Shown piece after piece: positions 1 to 8,620 of a stretch of DNA of 64,000 nucleotides. How positions within the stretch are numbered: position 1 is the first letter of the stretch; the number at the start of each line of letters is the position of its first letter. The notes beneath the pieces are model-generated. The model searched no databases and was not told the DNA's origin. It saw nothing but the letters and a program-made list of their open reading frames with translations. The DNA comes from an uncultured Bacteroidota bacterium (lineage in GTDB: Bacteria > Bacteroidota > Bacteroidia > Chitinophagales > Saprospiraceae), in contig CALMSX010000116.1 of NCBI GenBank assembly GCA_937872515.1, forward strand, positions 100,390-164,389, written 5' to 3'. The position numbers were made by a program, and so were the translations under genes.

Positions 1-1824
1 GGCCCGGATGACGAGGGCATCTTTGTGGATCAACATGTTGCGCTTGGACATAGAAGACTATCCATCATTGACCTGTCTGCCCTGGGGCATCAACCCTATG
101 AGTGGGACAAATATGTAATGGTGTACAACGGGGAAATGTACAACTATGAGGAGGTAAGAAATGAGCTGCTTCAAAAGGGGTATGAATTTATTTCGCATAG
201 TGATACCGAAGTGATCATCAAAGCTTACCATGAATGGGGCACTGCCTGTATCCACAAATTCAGGGGCATGTTTGCATTTGCCATCTGGAATCGACTGGAT
301 CAAAAGATGCTATTGTGTCGCGACAGGATTGGTGTAAAACCTTTGTACTGGTATTGGAAGGATGGCTTGTTTATGTTTGCCTCGGAGTTAAAGGCCTTTC
401 ATCACCACCCTGATTTTTGTAAGGACATAGATTACGATGCGGTGAACCTGTATATGCAGTCTGGCTATATCCGTTCACCTTATTCCATTTTTAAATATGT
501 AAAAAAACTTGAGCCGGGCTCATATTTGAGTTTGGATGAAAAAGGTCAACCTCAAATTCTAAAATATTGGAGCATTGATGACAAAGCAAAATCGGCCCGA
601 TTAAATGCGGATGCAGATGAGGTGGTCATTAAAAATACCGAAGACCTGCTCACAGAAGCATTTAACCTAAGGATGGTGGCTGATGTACCGGTGGGCGTCT
701 TTTTGAGTGGTGGTATAGATAGTTCATTGGTCACAGCTTTGCTGCAAAAGGACAGAGACCAACCCATCAACACCTATACCATAGGCTTTGAAGACAAGGT
801 CTATGATGAATCCCATCATGCAGCTGATGTAGCCAAGGCCTTGGGGACCCATCACCACAGCTTTATTTGCAAAATCAGCGAATTTGAACGCATCACGGAA
901 TCATTGTCTGATATCTACGATGAACCTTTTGGTGATAGCTCGGGCATACCAACTACCCTGGTTTCTGAAGAAGCTAGAAAACATGTAACCGTTGCCCTTT
1001 CAGCGGATGCCGGCGATGAATTGTTTTCAGGGTATGAAAGATATTTGATTGCCAACAAATACTACGACAAAATCAGCAGCGTACCTTATGCATTAAGAGG
1101 AATGGCAGCTGGAATAGCGGGCCTTGTTTCTCCGGCCATGGCTGCATCATTATTACCTAAAATTCCAGGATTCGGTGATATCAAACACCTTGAGATCAGG
1201 TATCCCAAAATGGTGAGAGCCCTGAAAAGTAAGTCGAGACTTGATTTTTTAAGTTTGGTTACTTCGAGCATTACATCTGAGGCCCTGCATGGCCTGATGG
1301 CTTCAGAACCCATACCTATTTTTGAAATGCCTTCAGAGCTTCCACAGCAACAGTACCTCTCCATGTTTACAGTGGCGGATGCTACCTCTTATTTAGAGGG
1401 TGATATCATGACCAAGGTGGACCGCGCTACCATGTCAGTAGCCCTTGAAGCAAGAGAGCCATTTTTGGACCATAAAGTGATAGAGTATGCCTTGTCCTTA
1501 CCCAATAAATTCAAAATAAGAGACCATCAGTCCAAGTGGGTATTGCGCCAGATTTTATATCAATACGTACCTGCTTCAGCCATAGAAAGGAGGAAACAAG
1601 GGTTTGGTATTCCTTTTATTCAGTGGCTTAGTACCCTATATATCCATGAAGTAAGAGATATGGCTGCTGATACGGTCTTTCTTGATCACTTTAAATTGAA
1701 TGCTGATTTTGTAAAAAAAGAAACGGGCTTATTTTTAGAGGGAAAGACCGGGATGTTGGAACATGGTACATTATGGTACCTCTTTGTATTGTATCGTTGG
1801 TATAAACGGTGGATCAGAGCATAG
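1..1824 (+). CDS. asnB: Asparagine synthase (glutamine-hydrolysing)-like amidotransferase, 5' end outside window
   Basis: Two-domain amidotransferase that moves glutamine amide nitrogen to an adenylated carboxylate. The frame is open from base 1 (GPDDEGIFVDQH), so the GTG at 25 is internal and the N-terminal nucleophile Cys lies upstream of the window. What is visible is the rest of the GATase-II domain (GHRRLSIIDLS, then YNGEMYNY and the RDRIGVKPLY motif) followed by the synthetase domain. The PPi-loop SGGIDSS sits about 229-235 codons after position 25, and DAGDELFSGYERY follows. The next gene overlaps its last 16 bases, so the two are co-transcribed. Because the partners are a glycosyltransferase and a UDP-GlcNAc 2-epimerase, a role in amidating a uronic-acid sugar of a surface polysaccharide is as likely as free asparagine synthesis; that part is inference. 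Confidence 0.93.
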   Translation, partial: GPDDEGIFVDQHVALGHRRLSIIDLSALGHQPYEWDKYVMVYNGEMYNYEEVRNELLQKGYEFISHSDTEVIIKAYHEWGTACIHKFRGMFAFAIWNRLDQKMLLCRDRIGVKPLYWYWKDGLFMFASELKAFHHHPDFCKDIDYDAVNLYMQSGYIRSPYSIFKYVKKLEPGSYLSLDEKGQPQILKYWSIDDKAKSARLNADADEVVIKNTEDLLTEAFNLRMVADVPVGVFLSGGIDSSLVTALLQKDRDQPINTYTIGFEDKVYDESHHAADVAKALGTHHHSFICKISEFERITESLSDIYDEPFGDSSGIPTTLVSEEARKHVTVALSADAGDELFSGYERYLIANKYYDKISSVPYALRGMAAGIAGLVSPAMAASLLPKIPGFGDIKHLEIRYPKMVRALKSKSRLDFLSLVTSSITSEALHGLMASEPIPIFEMPSELPQQQYLSMFTVADATSYLEGDIMTKVDRATMSVALEAREPFLDHKVIEYALSLPNKFKIRDHQSKWVLRQILYQYVPASAIERRKQGFGIPFIQWLSTLYIHEVRDMAADTVFLDHFKLNADFVKKETGLFLEGKTGMLEHGTLWYLFVLYRWYKRWIRA

Positions 1825-2972
1825 TCAATAAAAGAATTGGTTTGGTAGCCAATACGGCCTGGAACTTATTTCACTTCAGGGCTGAATTAATGAGCCAACT
1901 CAAGGAGGATGGCAACCAGGTATTTTGCATTGCCCCTGCCGATGGAAATGAAAACAAACTGGAGCCCTATTGCCACCGTTTTGTAGCTCTTGAAAAATTG
2001 CAGAGAAAGGGTACCAGTGCAAAAACTGACCTGGCCCTCTATCATGAACTGGTGTTTATTTTTAAAGAACTTCAGTTGGATTTGGTTTTGTGTTATACCG
2101 TTAAACCCAATATTTATGGAACCCTTGCCGCCCATAGACTCAATATCCCTGCTGTAAACACCATAACGGGCCTGGGCTTTGCCTTTTTAGAAAACCGACT
2201 CATCAATAAAATAGTAGTAAGGCTGTACAAATATGCCTTGCAAAAATCTGCCAGGGTGATTTTCCAAAACAAAGATGACAGGCATTTATTTATCAAAAAG
2301 GGCCTGGTCAAAGCCGGTCGGACAACCCTTGTAAGAGGATCAGGTATTAATACCGATTTTTTTAATCCATCTAAAAATGTACACAGAGGGGATACAAACA
2401 TCAGATTTCTTTTTGTAGGCAGATTATTATACGACAAAGGTGTGATGGAATTGCTGAATGGTTTTGCAGAAGCGGCTGCTAATGTAAATAATATTCAATT
2501 GCACCTGGTAGGAGATACAGATTCGGGCAATCCTGCCTCTGTTGAAGAAGCGGACCTTTCCCCATTTAGGACAAGAAATGACATTATTTTTCATGGTTAC
2601 CAGGAAGATGTCATTCCTTTCCTTGCACCTGCTGATGTCGTAATTTTGCCTTCATACCGGGAAGGCTTACCCCGTGTCATCCTGGAAGGCATGAGCATGG
2701 GCAAGCCTGTGATTACAACCAATGTTCCCGGATGTAAAGAGATGGTGGTCAATGGACAAAACGGAATTTTGGTCGATGTAAAATCTTCACAAGCCATTGC
2801 CTCTGCCATTCAAAGGATGGTTTTATTAACCAGTGAGCAAAGAGCACAAATGGGCACCTGGGCAAGACAAGAGGTGTTAAACAAGTACTCTTCTGAAGCA
2901 GTCATCCAGTCCTACTATTTGATTTTGCACGATATTTTTGCCGGACAACGCGGCATTAAAAAGATAAACTAG
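1809..2972 (+). CDS. Glycosyltransferase family 4
   Basis: GT-B glycosyltransferase of the GT4 family, 387 aa, expected to add one sugar to a lipid-linked glycan at the cytoplasmic face of the inner membrane. The N-terminal half begins with the typical beta-strand KRIGLVANTAWNLFHFR; the C-terminal half carries the nucleotide-sugar site SYREGLPRVILEGMSMGKP around residues 281-299, including the E-x7-E pair. It resembles the PglA/WbnH-type GalNAc/GlcNAc transferases. The GTG at 1809 is used because it overlaps the asnB stop and no better start follows before the conserved strand. The acceptor and donor cannot be read from the sequence. It sits between asnB and mnmH, with only 18 bases before the latter. 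Confidence 0.88.
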   Translation: MDQSIVNKRIGLVANTAWNLFHFRAELMSQLKEDGNQVFCIAPADGNENKLEPYCHRFVALEKLQRKGTSAKTDLALYHELVFIFKELQLDLVLCYTVKPNIYGTLAAHRLNIPAVNTITGLGFAFLENRLINKIVVRLYKYALQKSARVIFQNKDDRHLFIKKGLVKAGRTTLVRGSGINTDFFNPSKNVHRGDTNIRFLFVGRLLYDKGVMELLNGFAEAAANVNNIQLHLVGDTDSGNPASVEEADLSPFRTRNDIIFHGYQEDVIPFLAPADVVILPSYREGLPRVILEGMSMGKPVITTNVPGCKEMVVNGQNGILVDVKSSQAIASAIQRMVLLTSEQRAQMGTWARQEVLNKYSSEAVIQSYYLILHDIFAGQRGIKKIN

Positions 2973-2990
2973 ATGATCCTATAAGGGTAT

Positions 2991-4061
2991 ATGAGTATTC
3001 AACGAATTTCACATTTTTATTCATGGAAAGTTGACCTTATCCTGGATGTGCGCTCACCTTCAGAATATCAGCATGCCCATATCCCTGGTGCACTCAATCT
3101 GCCTTTATTTACGGATGAAGAAAGAAGTGTGGTAGGCACCTTATACAAACAAGCCAGCAGACAAGAAGCCATAAAAACGGGTTTGACTTATTTTGGACCC
3201 AGAATGAAAGAAATGATCCTCACCGTTGAAGCTTGGCTCAGACAAAGGTATGCGTTGGAAACAGATATAGAATTAATACCATCCGACTACACTTTGTTGG
3301 TCCATTGCTGGAGAGGTGGGATGAGAAGTGGGGGAGTGGCCTGGTTACTCGATTTGTATGGGTTTAAGGTCCAGGTTCTCGAAGGAGGATACAAAGCATT
3401 CAGAAACTGGGTGTTGGGCATTTTTCAAAAACCGCATGAGCTCAACATCATCGCAGGAAATACCGGTGCAGCCAAAACCAGGGTATTGCATAAACTGAGT
3501 GATATGGGCAAGTGTGTTATCGACCTGGAGGCACTTGCTGCCCACAAAGGTTCCGCCTTCGGTAACATCGGCATGCCCGAACAGCCGGGGCAAGAGATGT
3601 TTGAAAACCTACTGGCCTTTGAATTGACAAAATGGGATGGAAATGCCATCTGGCTGGAGGATGAAAGCATCAGAATAGGGCAGGTCAATTTGCCCAAAGA
3701 GTTTTGGCTCCTTATGCAAACATCTACCCACTATGTACTTCAGGTACCCTTTGAAAAAAGACTTGACTATACGGTAGAAGAGTATGGAAAACTGCCCCTG
3801 GAAAAAATGATCAATGCCATCGTACGGATTAAAAAAAGACTGGGGGGACTGGAAGCTGGAAATGCCATTAATGCTTTGATTGAAGACAGAGTGAGGGATG
3901 CTTTTTCAGTACTGCTCAGATATTACGACAAATGGTATCAAAAGGCTTTGGATCAAAAGAACTTACCGGCTGATCAATTAAAAGTTATACCCTGTTTTGA
4001 TACCGATCCGCAAACCAATGCAGCATTGGTCATTGCTTTAACCGAAAATATACCACAATAA
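2991..4061 (+). CDS. mnmH: tRNA 2-selenouridine(34) synthase
   Basis: MnmH (SelU/YbbB) converts 2-thiouridine at the wobble position of Lys, Glu and Gln tRNAs to 2-selenouridine through a geranylated intermediate, using selenophosphate. It is 356 aa, normal for the family. An N-terminal rhodanese domain (DVRSPSEYQHAHIPGA, catalytic Cys106 in VHCWRGGMRS) is followed by a P-loop domain with LEALAAHKGSAFG and WLEDESIRIG. The Walker A segment at residues 156-163 reads GNTGAAKT, with Ala where the canonical GxxxxGK[ST] has Gly. The stop lies 1 base before the selD start, so enzyme and selenium donor are translationally coupled. No selA, selB or tRNA-Sec is visible in this window. Confidence 0.95.
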   Translation: MSIQRISHFYSWKVDLILDVRSPSEYQHAHIPGALNLPLFTDEERSVVGTLYKQASRQEAIKTGLTYFGPRMKEMILTVEAWLRQRYALETDIELIPSDYTLLVHCWRGGMRSGGVAWLLDLYGFKVQVLEGGYKAFRNWVLGIFQKPHELNIIAGNTGAAKTRVLHKLSDMGKCVIDLEALAAHKGSAFGNIGMPEQPGQEMFENLLAFELTKWDGNAIWLEDESIRIGQVNLPKEFWLLMQTSTHYVLQVPFEKRLDYTVEEYGKLPLEKMINAIVRIKKRLGGLEAGNAINALIEDRVRDAFSVLLRYYDKWYQKALDQKNLPADQLKVIPCFDTDPQTNAALVIALTENIPQ

Positions 4062-4062
4062 A

Positions 4063-5118
4063 ATGTCAATAAAACTTACCCAATACTCTCATGGTGCGGG
4101 GTGTGGCTGCAAAATTGCCCCCAATGTGCTGGAAGAGATCATAGGTACCAGCATTGTAATGCCCGATAATGCCCGCTTATTGGTGGGTAATCACAGTAAA
4201 GATGATGCTGCAGCCTATGATTTGGGCAACGGTCAGGCCCTGATTTCAACGACTGACTTTTTTATGCCCATTGTAGACGATCCTTATGAATTTGGTCGCA
4301 TTGCATCTGCCAATGCAATCAGTGATGTATATGCTATGGGAGGAAAGCCGGTTTTGGCCATTGCTATTTTGGGCTGGCCTATCAGTGTTTTATCCACAGA
4401 GGTTGCCAGAAAAGTTATAGAAGGAGCCCAAAGCATGTGTATTGAAGCAGGAATTCCATTGGCCGGAGGACATAGCATTGATGCTCCTGAACCCATTTTT
4501 GGTCTGGCAGTTTCCGGACTTGTCGACATTCAAAATCTGAAACAAAACAACACAGCCAAAAATGGTGATTTATTATATCTCACAAAACCTTTGGGCGTAG
4601 GCATATTAACTACTTCTGAGAAGAAGGGCATATTGAAAGTAGAACACGAAGGGATTGCAGCAAGGCAAATGATGCAACTCAACAAAGTGGGGGAGCAGCT
4701 CGGTAAGGTAAAAGGAGTAAATGCCATGACCGATGTTACAGGCTTTGGTCTTTTGGGTCACCTGGTTGAAATGTGTGAAGGAAGTGGTTGGGGAGCGCAA
4801 GTAAGTTTTCATAAAGTGCCAAGAATTATATTGGAGCTGGAAGATTATCTGGCTCAAAAATCAATACCCGGTGGTACCGGACGAAATATGAAGGCGTATG
4901 GATCTAAAGTAAGTTTTGATGCTGTTGAAGATCCGGGCCTGGCAGAACACATTCTTGCAGATCCACAGACCAGTGGTGGTTTACTGATTGCAGTAGCACC
5001 CGACCATCGGGAAGAGGTTGAAACTATCTTACACAACAATGGATTATCGGCTTTTGCCCAGCCAATAGGCAGTATTCAACCGATAAAAAGGGCGGGCATT
5101 TTTGTAGAAGTGAATTAA
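4063..5118 (+). CDS. selD: Selenide, water dikinase (selenophosphate synthase)
   Basis: SelD makes selenophosphate, AMP and phosphate from selenide, ATP and water. It is 351 aa and aligns from memory along most of its length with the E. coli enzyme: LTQYSHGAGCGCKI at the N-terminus, then DDAAAYDLGNG, STTDFFMPIVDDPYEFGRIA, AGGHSIDAPEPIFGLAVSG, MTDVTGFGLLGHL and DPQTSGGLL. The catalytic residue equivalent to E. coli Cys17 is Cys14, with the partner Lys at 17, so this is the Cys form and not a selenoprotein. It follows mnmH after a single base. Together they point to selenium use for tRNA modification. A 16-base gap separates it from the epimerase gene. Confidence 0.97.
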   Translation: MSIKLTQYSHGAGCGCKIAPNVLEEIIGTSIVMPDNARLLVGNHSKDDAAAYDLGNGQALISTTDFFMPIVDDPYEFGRIASANAISDVYAMGGKPVLAIAILGWPISVLSTEVARKVIEGAQSMCIEAGIPLAGGHSIDAPEPIFGLAVSGLVDIQNLKQNNTAKNGDLLYLTKPLGVGILTTSEKKGILKVEHEGIAARQMMQLNKVGEQLGKVKGVNAMTDVTGFGLLGHLVEMCEGSGWGAQVSFHKVPRIILELEDYLAQKSIPGGTGRNMKAYGSKVSFDAVEDPGLAEHILADPQTSGGLLIAVAPDHREEVETILHNNGLSAFAQPIGSIQPIKRAGIFVEVN

Positions 5119-5134
5119 ACCAGGCGTTTAAAAA

Positions 5135-6244
5135 ATGAAAGAAAGCAACCAAAATTATCTGATCGACATCATTGCGGGGGCCAGGCCCAATTTTATGAAG
5201 ATTGCGGCCATTGTTCATGCTATACATGAATACAATGAAGAACACGAGCATAAGCTCAATTACCGACTGATTCATACCGGCCAGCACTATGATCCTATAA
5301 TGAGCGGTCGGTTTTTTGAGCAGCTTTCAATTCCTGAGCCTCATATCAACTTTGGTGTAGGTTCTGGGTCGCAAGCTTATCAAACCGGACAAATAATGAT
5401 GGCATATGAAAATGCAATTGCGGAACTAAGACCCAACCTCTGTGTTGTGGTGGGTGATGTAACTTCCACCATGGCCTGCACCCTTGTAGCCAAAAAGGCA
5501 GAAATTAAGGTTGCCCACGTTGAGGGAGGCATCCGATCTGGTGACATGTCAATGCCCGAAGAAATTAACCGGATAGTGACAGATAGTATATCTGATTACT
5601 TTTTTACGACCTCCAAAGAAGCAGGTAAAAATTTGCTGAAACAAGGAATGAAAGAAGATCAGATTTTTTTTGTAGGCAATACCATGATTGACACCCTTTT
5701 CACCCAACTCCCCAACCTGCAAAAGCCTGATTTTTTTGAAACATTAGATCTGGATGTAAAGCCCTATCTGGTACTAACTCTTCACAGACCTTCCAATGTA
5801 GATGAGCCACAGACGCTCAATAAATTGTTAACCCTGTTATCGACTCATTCTGCTGGTCATACATTGGTTTTTCCTATGCACCCGCGAACCAAAAAAATAT
5901 TTGATGGTCTGGATCAAAAATTTGACAACCTTTATGTAACCCAGCCAATGGACTATCTTTCCTTTATTTATCTTGTTAAAAATGCAAAAGGAGTCATTAC
6001 AGATTCGGGTGGGGTTACCGAAGAATCAACCTTGTTGCATGTGCCTTGTATGACTTTAAGAAACAGCACAGAACGGCCGGAAACTGTAAGTATCGGAACC
6101 AATGAAATGGTGGGAAGTGATGAAGAAAAAATACTTTTTTACCTCCACAAAATGACCAATGGAACCTGGAAAAAAGGCGGCATACCAGAGCTATGGGATG
6201 GAAAATCAGGGAAAAGAATAGTAAATTGCATTGCCCAATTTTAA
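5135..6244 (+). CDS. wecB: UDP-N-acetylglucosamine 2-epimerase (non-hydrolysing)
   Basis: Interconverts UDP-GlcNAc and UDP-ManNAc for surface-polysaccharide precursors in the cytoplasm. It is 369 aa, the usual length. Characteristic blocks are AGARPNFMKIA at the N-terminus (the GARPNF form common in Bacteroidota), HTGQHYDPIMSGRFF, VVVGDVTSTMACTLVA, VAHVEGGIRSGDMSMPEE, LTLHRPSNVD, FPMHPRT and DSGGVTEES near residue 291. It follows selD by 16 bases. With asnB and the GT4 gene it forms a sugar-nucleotide set into which mnmH-selD is interposed. Other members of the GT-B epimerase family, such as hydrolysing NeuC-type enzymes, are less likely given the motifs. Confidence 0.93.
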   Translation: MKESNQNYLIDIIAGARPNFMKIAAIVHAIHEYNEEHEHKLNYRLIHTGQHYDPIMSGRFFEQLSIPEPHINFGVGSGSQAYQTGQIMMAYENAIAELRPNLCVVVGDVTSTMACTLVAKKAEIKVAHVEGGIRSGDMSMPEEINRIVTDSISDYFFTTSKEAGKNLLKQGMKEDQIFFVGNTMIDTLFTQLPNLQKPDFFETLDLDVKPYLVLTLHRPSNVDEPQTLNKLLTLLSTHSAGHTLVFPMHPRTKKIFDGLDQKFDNLYVTQPMDYLSFIYLVKNAKGVITDSGGVTEESTLLHVPCMTLRNSTERPETVSIGTNEMVGSDEEKILFYLHKMTNGTWKKGGIPELWDGKSGKRIVNCIAQF

Positions 6245-6258
6245 AAATAAATATTCAG

Positions 6259-6957
6259 ATGAGAATTGGAATAAAATTATTTTTGGCTTTAATAGTTGTG
6301 ATTAACATGCAAGACAAGACAAATGCACAGGTAAATGCAATTCAATTTGCCCAGCTAGATGTTTATCATCATAATAATATATCGATAAAAAATGGGGAAC
6401 GACCCAAGGCTGTTTTTTTTGGTAATAGCATTACTGAGGGATTTGTCAAAGCGCTGCCCGATTTTTTTGAAATCAATCATTTTATTGGCAGGGGCATTAG
6501 CGGACAAACCTCTTCCCAGGGTCTCCTTCGATTCAGGAAAGATGTGCTGGAGCTGAATCCCGAGGTGGTGATCATAAACCTGGGCACCAATGATGTGGCT
6601 GAAAATACGGGAACCTATGATGAAGGCTTTACCCTGGGCAATATTACATCTATGGTTGAATTGGCGAGAACAAATAATATTCGTGTAGTCATAGCTTCTG
6701 TTTTGCCAGCATCACATATTTACTGGAGACCAACGGTTGAAAATCCTGGAGATAAAATTGTTTCACTCAACCAATCCCTCAAAATGATGGCCGATCAATA
6801 TGGAGCTGTTTACCTCGACTATCATACGCCGCTAAAAAATGAGGTCAATGGCCTTGACAAAGAAATGGCAGAAGATGGGGTACACCCAACTGAAAAATGT
6901 TACAAAATCATGGCTGATCTTGCTGAGAAGGCTATACAAAGCGCTGTTTCCAAATGA
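6259..6957 (+). CDS. Secreted SGNH/GDSL-family hydrolase
   Basis: Predicted esterase or acetylhydrolase of the SGNH superfamily, 232 aa from the ATG at 6259. That start is preferred over the in-frame ATG at 6193 because it lies just past the wecB stop and gives a clean signal peptide (MRIGIKLFLALIVVINMQ..TNAQ). Block I is FFGNSITEG with Ser57, block II Gly is in GRGISGQTS, block III is GTND at 109-112, and block V is DGVHPT with Asp206 and His209, so the catalytic set is complete. It overlaps the ThuA gene by ATGA. Acting in the periplasm or outside, it could deacetylate polysaccharide, given the neighbours; the substrate is not determinable. Confidence 0.85.
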   Translation: MRIGIKLFLALIVVINMQDKTNAQVNAIQFAQLDVYHHNNISIKNGERPKAVFFGNSITEGFVKALPDFFEINHFIGRGISGQTSSQGLLRFRKDVLELNPEVVIINLGTNDVAENTGTYDEGFTLGNITSMVELARTNNIRVVIASVLPASHIYWRPTVENPGDKIVSLNQSLKMMADQYGAVYLDYHTPLKNEVNGLDKEMAEDGVHPTEKCYKIMADLAEKAIQSAVSK

Positions 6958-7739
6958 AATTGAAAACCATCTTTCCGCTTTTCATCCTTGTGCTTTTCCT
7001 TGGCCAGGGTATGGTGGCTCAAAAACAGTTTAATGTTTTGCTTTTCAGCAGAACTCAAGGCTGGCATCATGAATCGATCAAAGACGGTGTCGACGCGTTT
7101 TACCAATTGGGTCAGCGTCATTTTTTCAATGTAGAATGGCAGGAAAACCCCGATTGGTTTACAGATGAAAGATTGAAACAATACGATGTAATTGTGTTCC
7201 TCAATACAACCGGCGATATTTTGAATGAGACTCAGCAACAGGCAATGGAACGTTTTATTCAATCCGGTAAAGGATTTGTGGGCATCCATAGTGCATCAGA
7301 TACAGAATACGACTGGGCCTGGTACAACCGATTGGTGGGTAGAATGTTTGTAACCCACCCAGAGATACAAACAGCGCAATTGCATCCTTTATACCGAAAA
7401 TTTCCTGGTATGTCTGGCTTTCGGTCACCTCACCTATTTACAGATGAATGGTATGTTTTGACGCCCGAAAAACAGAAGGGCCTCAACTACTTATTGGAGA
7501 TAGATGAAAAGTCATACAACGCAGGAAAACCAAACAAAGAATATCCAGGGGGCGGTATGGATGGTTTTCATCCTATTTCATGGTATCATGAATACGATGG
7601 TGGTCGATCGTTTTATACTGCTATGGGTCACCTCCCCGCTGTTTACAGCGATCCCTTTTTTCTGGAACACCTCTTTGGGGGCCTCTACTGGGCTGCTACC
7701 GGAAAAGGAATCATTGAAGAAAAGAAACAGGATGAGTAG
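6954..7739 (+). CDS. ThuA domain-containing secreted protein
   Basis: 261-aa protein of the ThuA-like (trehalose-utilisation) family, a class I glutamine-amidotransferase-like fold linked to sugar metabolism. A signal peptide (MKLKTIFPLFILVLFLGQGMVAQ) precedes NVLLFSRTQGWHHESI, the typical opening. Later hallmarks are FIQSGKGFVGIHSASDTEYDW, HPLYRKFPG and PISWYHEYDGGRSFYTAMGH. The start overlaps the SGNH hydrolase stop by 4 bases and its own stop overlaps the mutarotase start, so the three are one transcriptional unit. ThuA homologues in Bacteroidota often accompany carbohydrate-active enzymes. No specific enzymatic activity can be assigned. Confidence 0.88.
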   Translation: MKLKTIFPLFILVLFLGQGMVAQKQFNVLLFSRTQGWHHESIKDGVDAFYQLGQRHFFNVEWQENPDWFTDERLKQYDVIVFLNTTGDILNETQQQAMERFIQSGKGFVGIHSASDTEYDWAWYNRLVGRMFVTHPEIQTAQLHPLYRKFPGMSGFRSPHLFTDEWYVLTPEKQKGLNYLLEIDEKSYNAGKPNKEYPGGGMDGFHPISWYHEYDGGRSFYTAMGHLPAVYSDPFFLEHLFGGLYWAATGKGIIEEKKQDE

Positions 7740-8529
7740 TTCTGACTTGTCATACACTACCAAGGGGGGCCAGGTTTTGGCTTGGAGAGCTGAGGGTCAT
7801 GACAATCCGGTTTTATTTTGCAGTGCATTAGCCGATATCACTGGCAGCAAAGCCATCAGAGGAGGAATTCCGGTTTGCTGGCCCTGGTTTGGACCCAGGG
7901 AGGGCTCAGCCCAGCACGGCATTGTCAGAACGGCAGAATGGAGGCTGCTAAGGGATGAAACCATAAATGGCAGCCAATATGTAGAAATTGACCTGTCTTC
8001 TCAACACCTGCCACCATCAAGCTGGCCCTACCAATGGAATTTGAGCATGCTTATCACGGCAGCCACTTCTTTCCAATTGCAACTCACCACTCTCAATGAA
8101 GGCAATGAACCCTTTTTTATAACACAGGCCTTGCATACTTATTTTTTGGTTGGTAATATTTTTGACACTCAATTGTCAGGTCTGGATGGGAAAAAATACA
8201 TCGACAAAACCAAGCAGAATGAAAGAATGACGCAACAGGGTTTGTTGACCATTGGTCAGGAAATTGACCGCGTCTACCTGGACACACAATTGGTTAGGAT
8301 CCATGATACCGCCAATCAAAGGGTAATGGAAGTAAAAAGTAATCAAGCCTCATCAATGGTAGTTTGGAATCCTTGGGAGGAAAAATGCAGGGCTCTGGCA
8401 GATTTACAGAATGAAGATTACAAAAAATTCATTTGTGTAGAGGCTGCCAATTTTCCGGAAGAAATAGGAATTGAACCAGGTCAGATCTTTACGCTGGATT
8501 TGGAAATAAGTGTTGGTGTAGAAGCGTAA
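7732..8529 (+). CDS. D-hexose-6-phosphate mutarotase (YeaD-like)
   Basis: Aldose 1-epimerase family member of the glucose-6-phosphate mutarotase (YeaD) branch, interconverting alpha and beta anomers of hexose 6-phosphates. The start at 7732 (MSSSDLSYTTKGG) is chosen over the long upstream extension because it overlaps the ThuA stop by 8 bases and begins at the first family-like beta strand. This gives 265 aa. GGIPVCWPWFGP at residues 44-55 is the branch signature and HGIVRTAEW carries the conserved His63; PWEEKCRALADL and YKKFICVEAAN lie near the C-terminus. It has no signal peptide, so it is cytosolic although its upstream partners are exported. A strong terminator follows directly. Confidence 0.9.
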   Translation: MSSSDLSYTTKGGQVLAWRAEGHDNPVLFCSALADITGSKAIRGGIPVCWPWFGPREGSAQHGIVRTAEWRLLRDETINGSQYVEIDLSSQHLPPSSWPYQWNLSMLITAATSFQLQLTTLNEGNEPFFITQALHTYFLVGNIFDTQLSGLDGKKYIDKTKQNERMTQQGLLTIGQEIDRVYLDTQLVRIHDTANQRVMEVKSNQASSMVVWNPWEEKCRALADLQNEDYKKFICVEAANFPEEIGIEPGQIFTLDLEISVGVEA

Positions 8530-8549
8530 TTTACTAGATACAACTTATA

Positions 8550-8589
8550 AAAATGCCGGAGTCAGCAACTGACCCCGGCATTTTTTTTG
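8550..8589. terminator. Strong bidirectional hairpin terminator
   Basis: AATGCCGGAGTCAG and CTGACCCCGGCATT form a 14-bp stem with one mismatch around a CAA loop, followed by eight T on the + strand and preceded by A on the other. It ends the mutarotase operon and can also stop the convergent lipoprotein gene. Confidence 0.85.
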
Positions 8590-8620
8590 ATAAAAAATAC
8601 AAATATTTACTAAATCAACC

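Noticed and set aside
4063..5118. Selenocysteine-containing SelD
   Set aside because: The catalytic position is a TGC-type Cys codon (GAGCGC motif) and the frame has no internal TGA.
7504..7731. N-terminal extension of the mutarotase
   Set aside because: Overlaps the ThuA gene in another frame and lacks family similarity; start at 7732 preferred.
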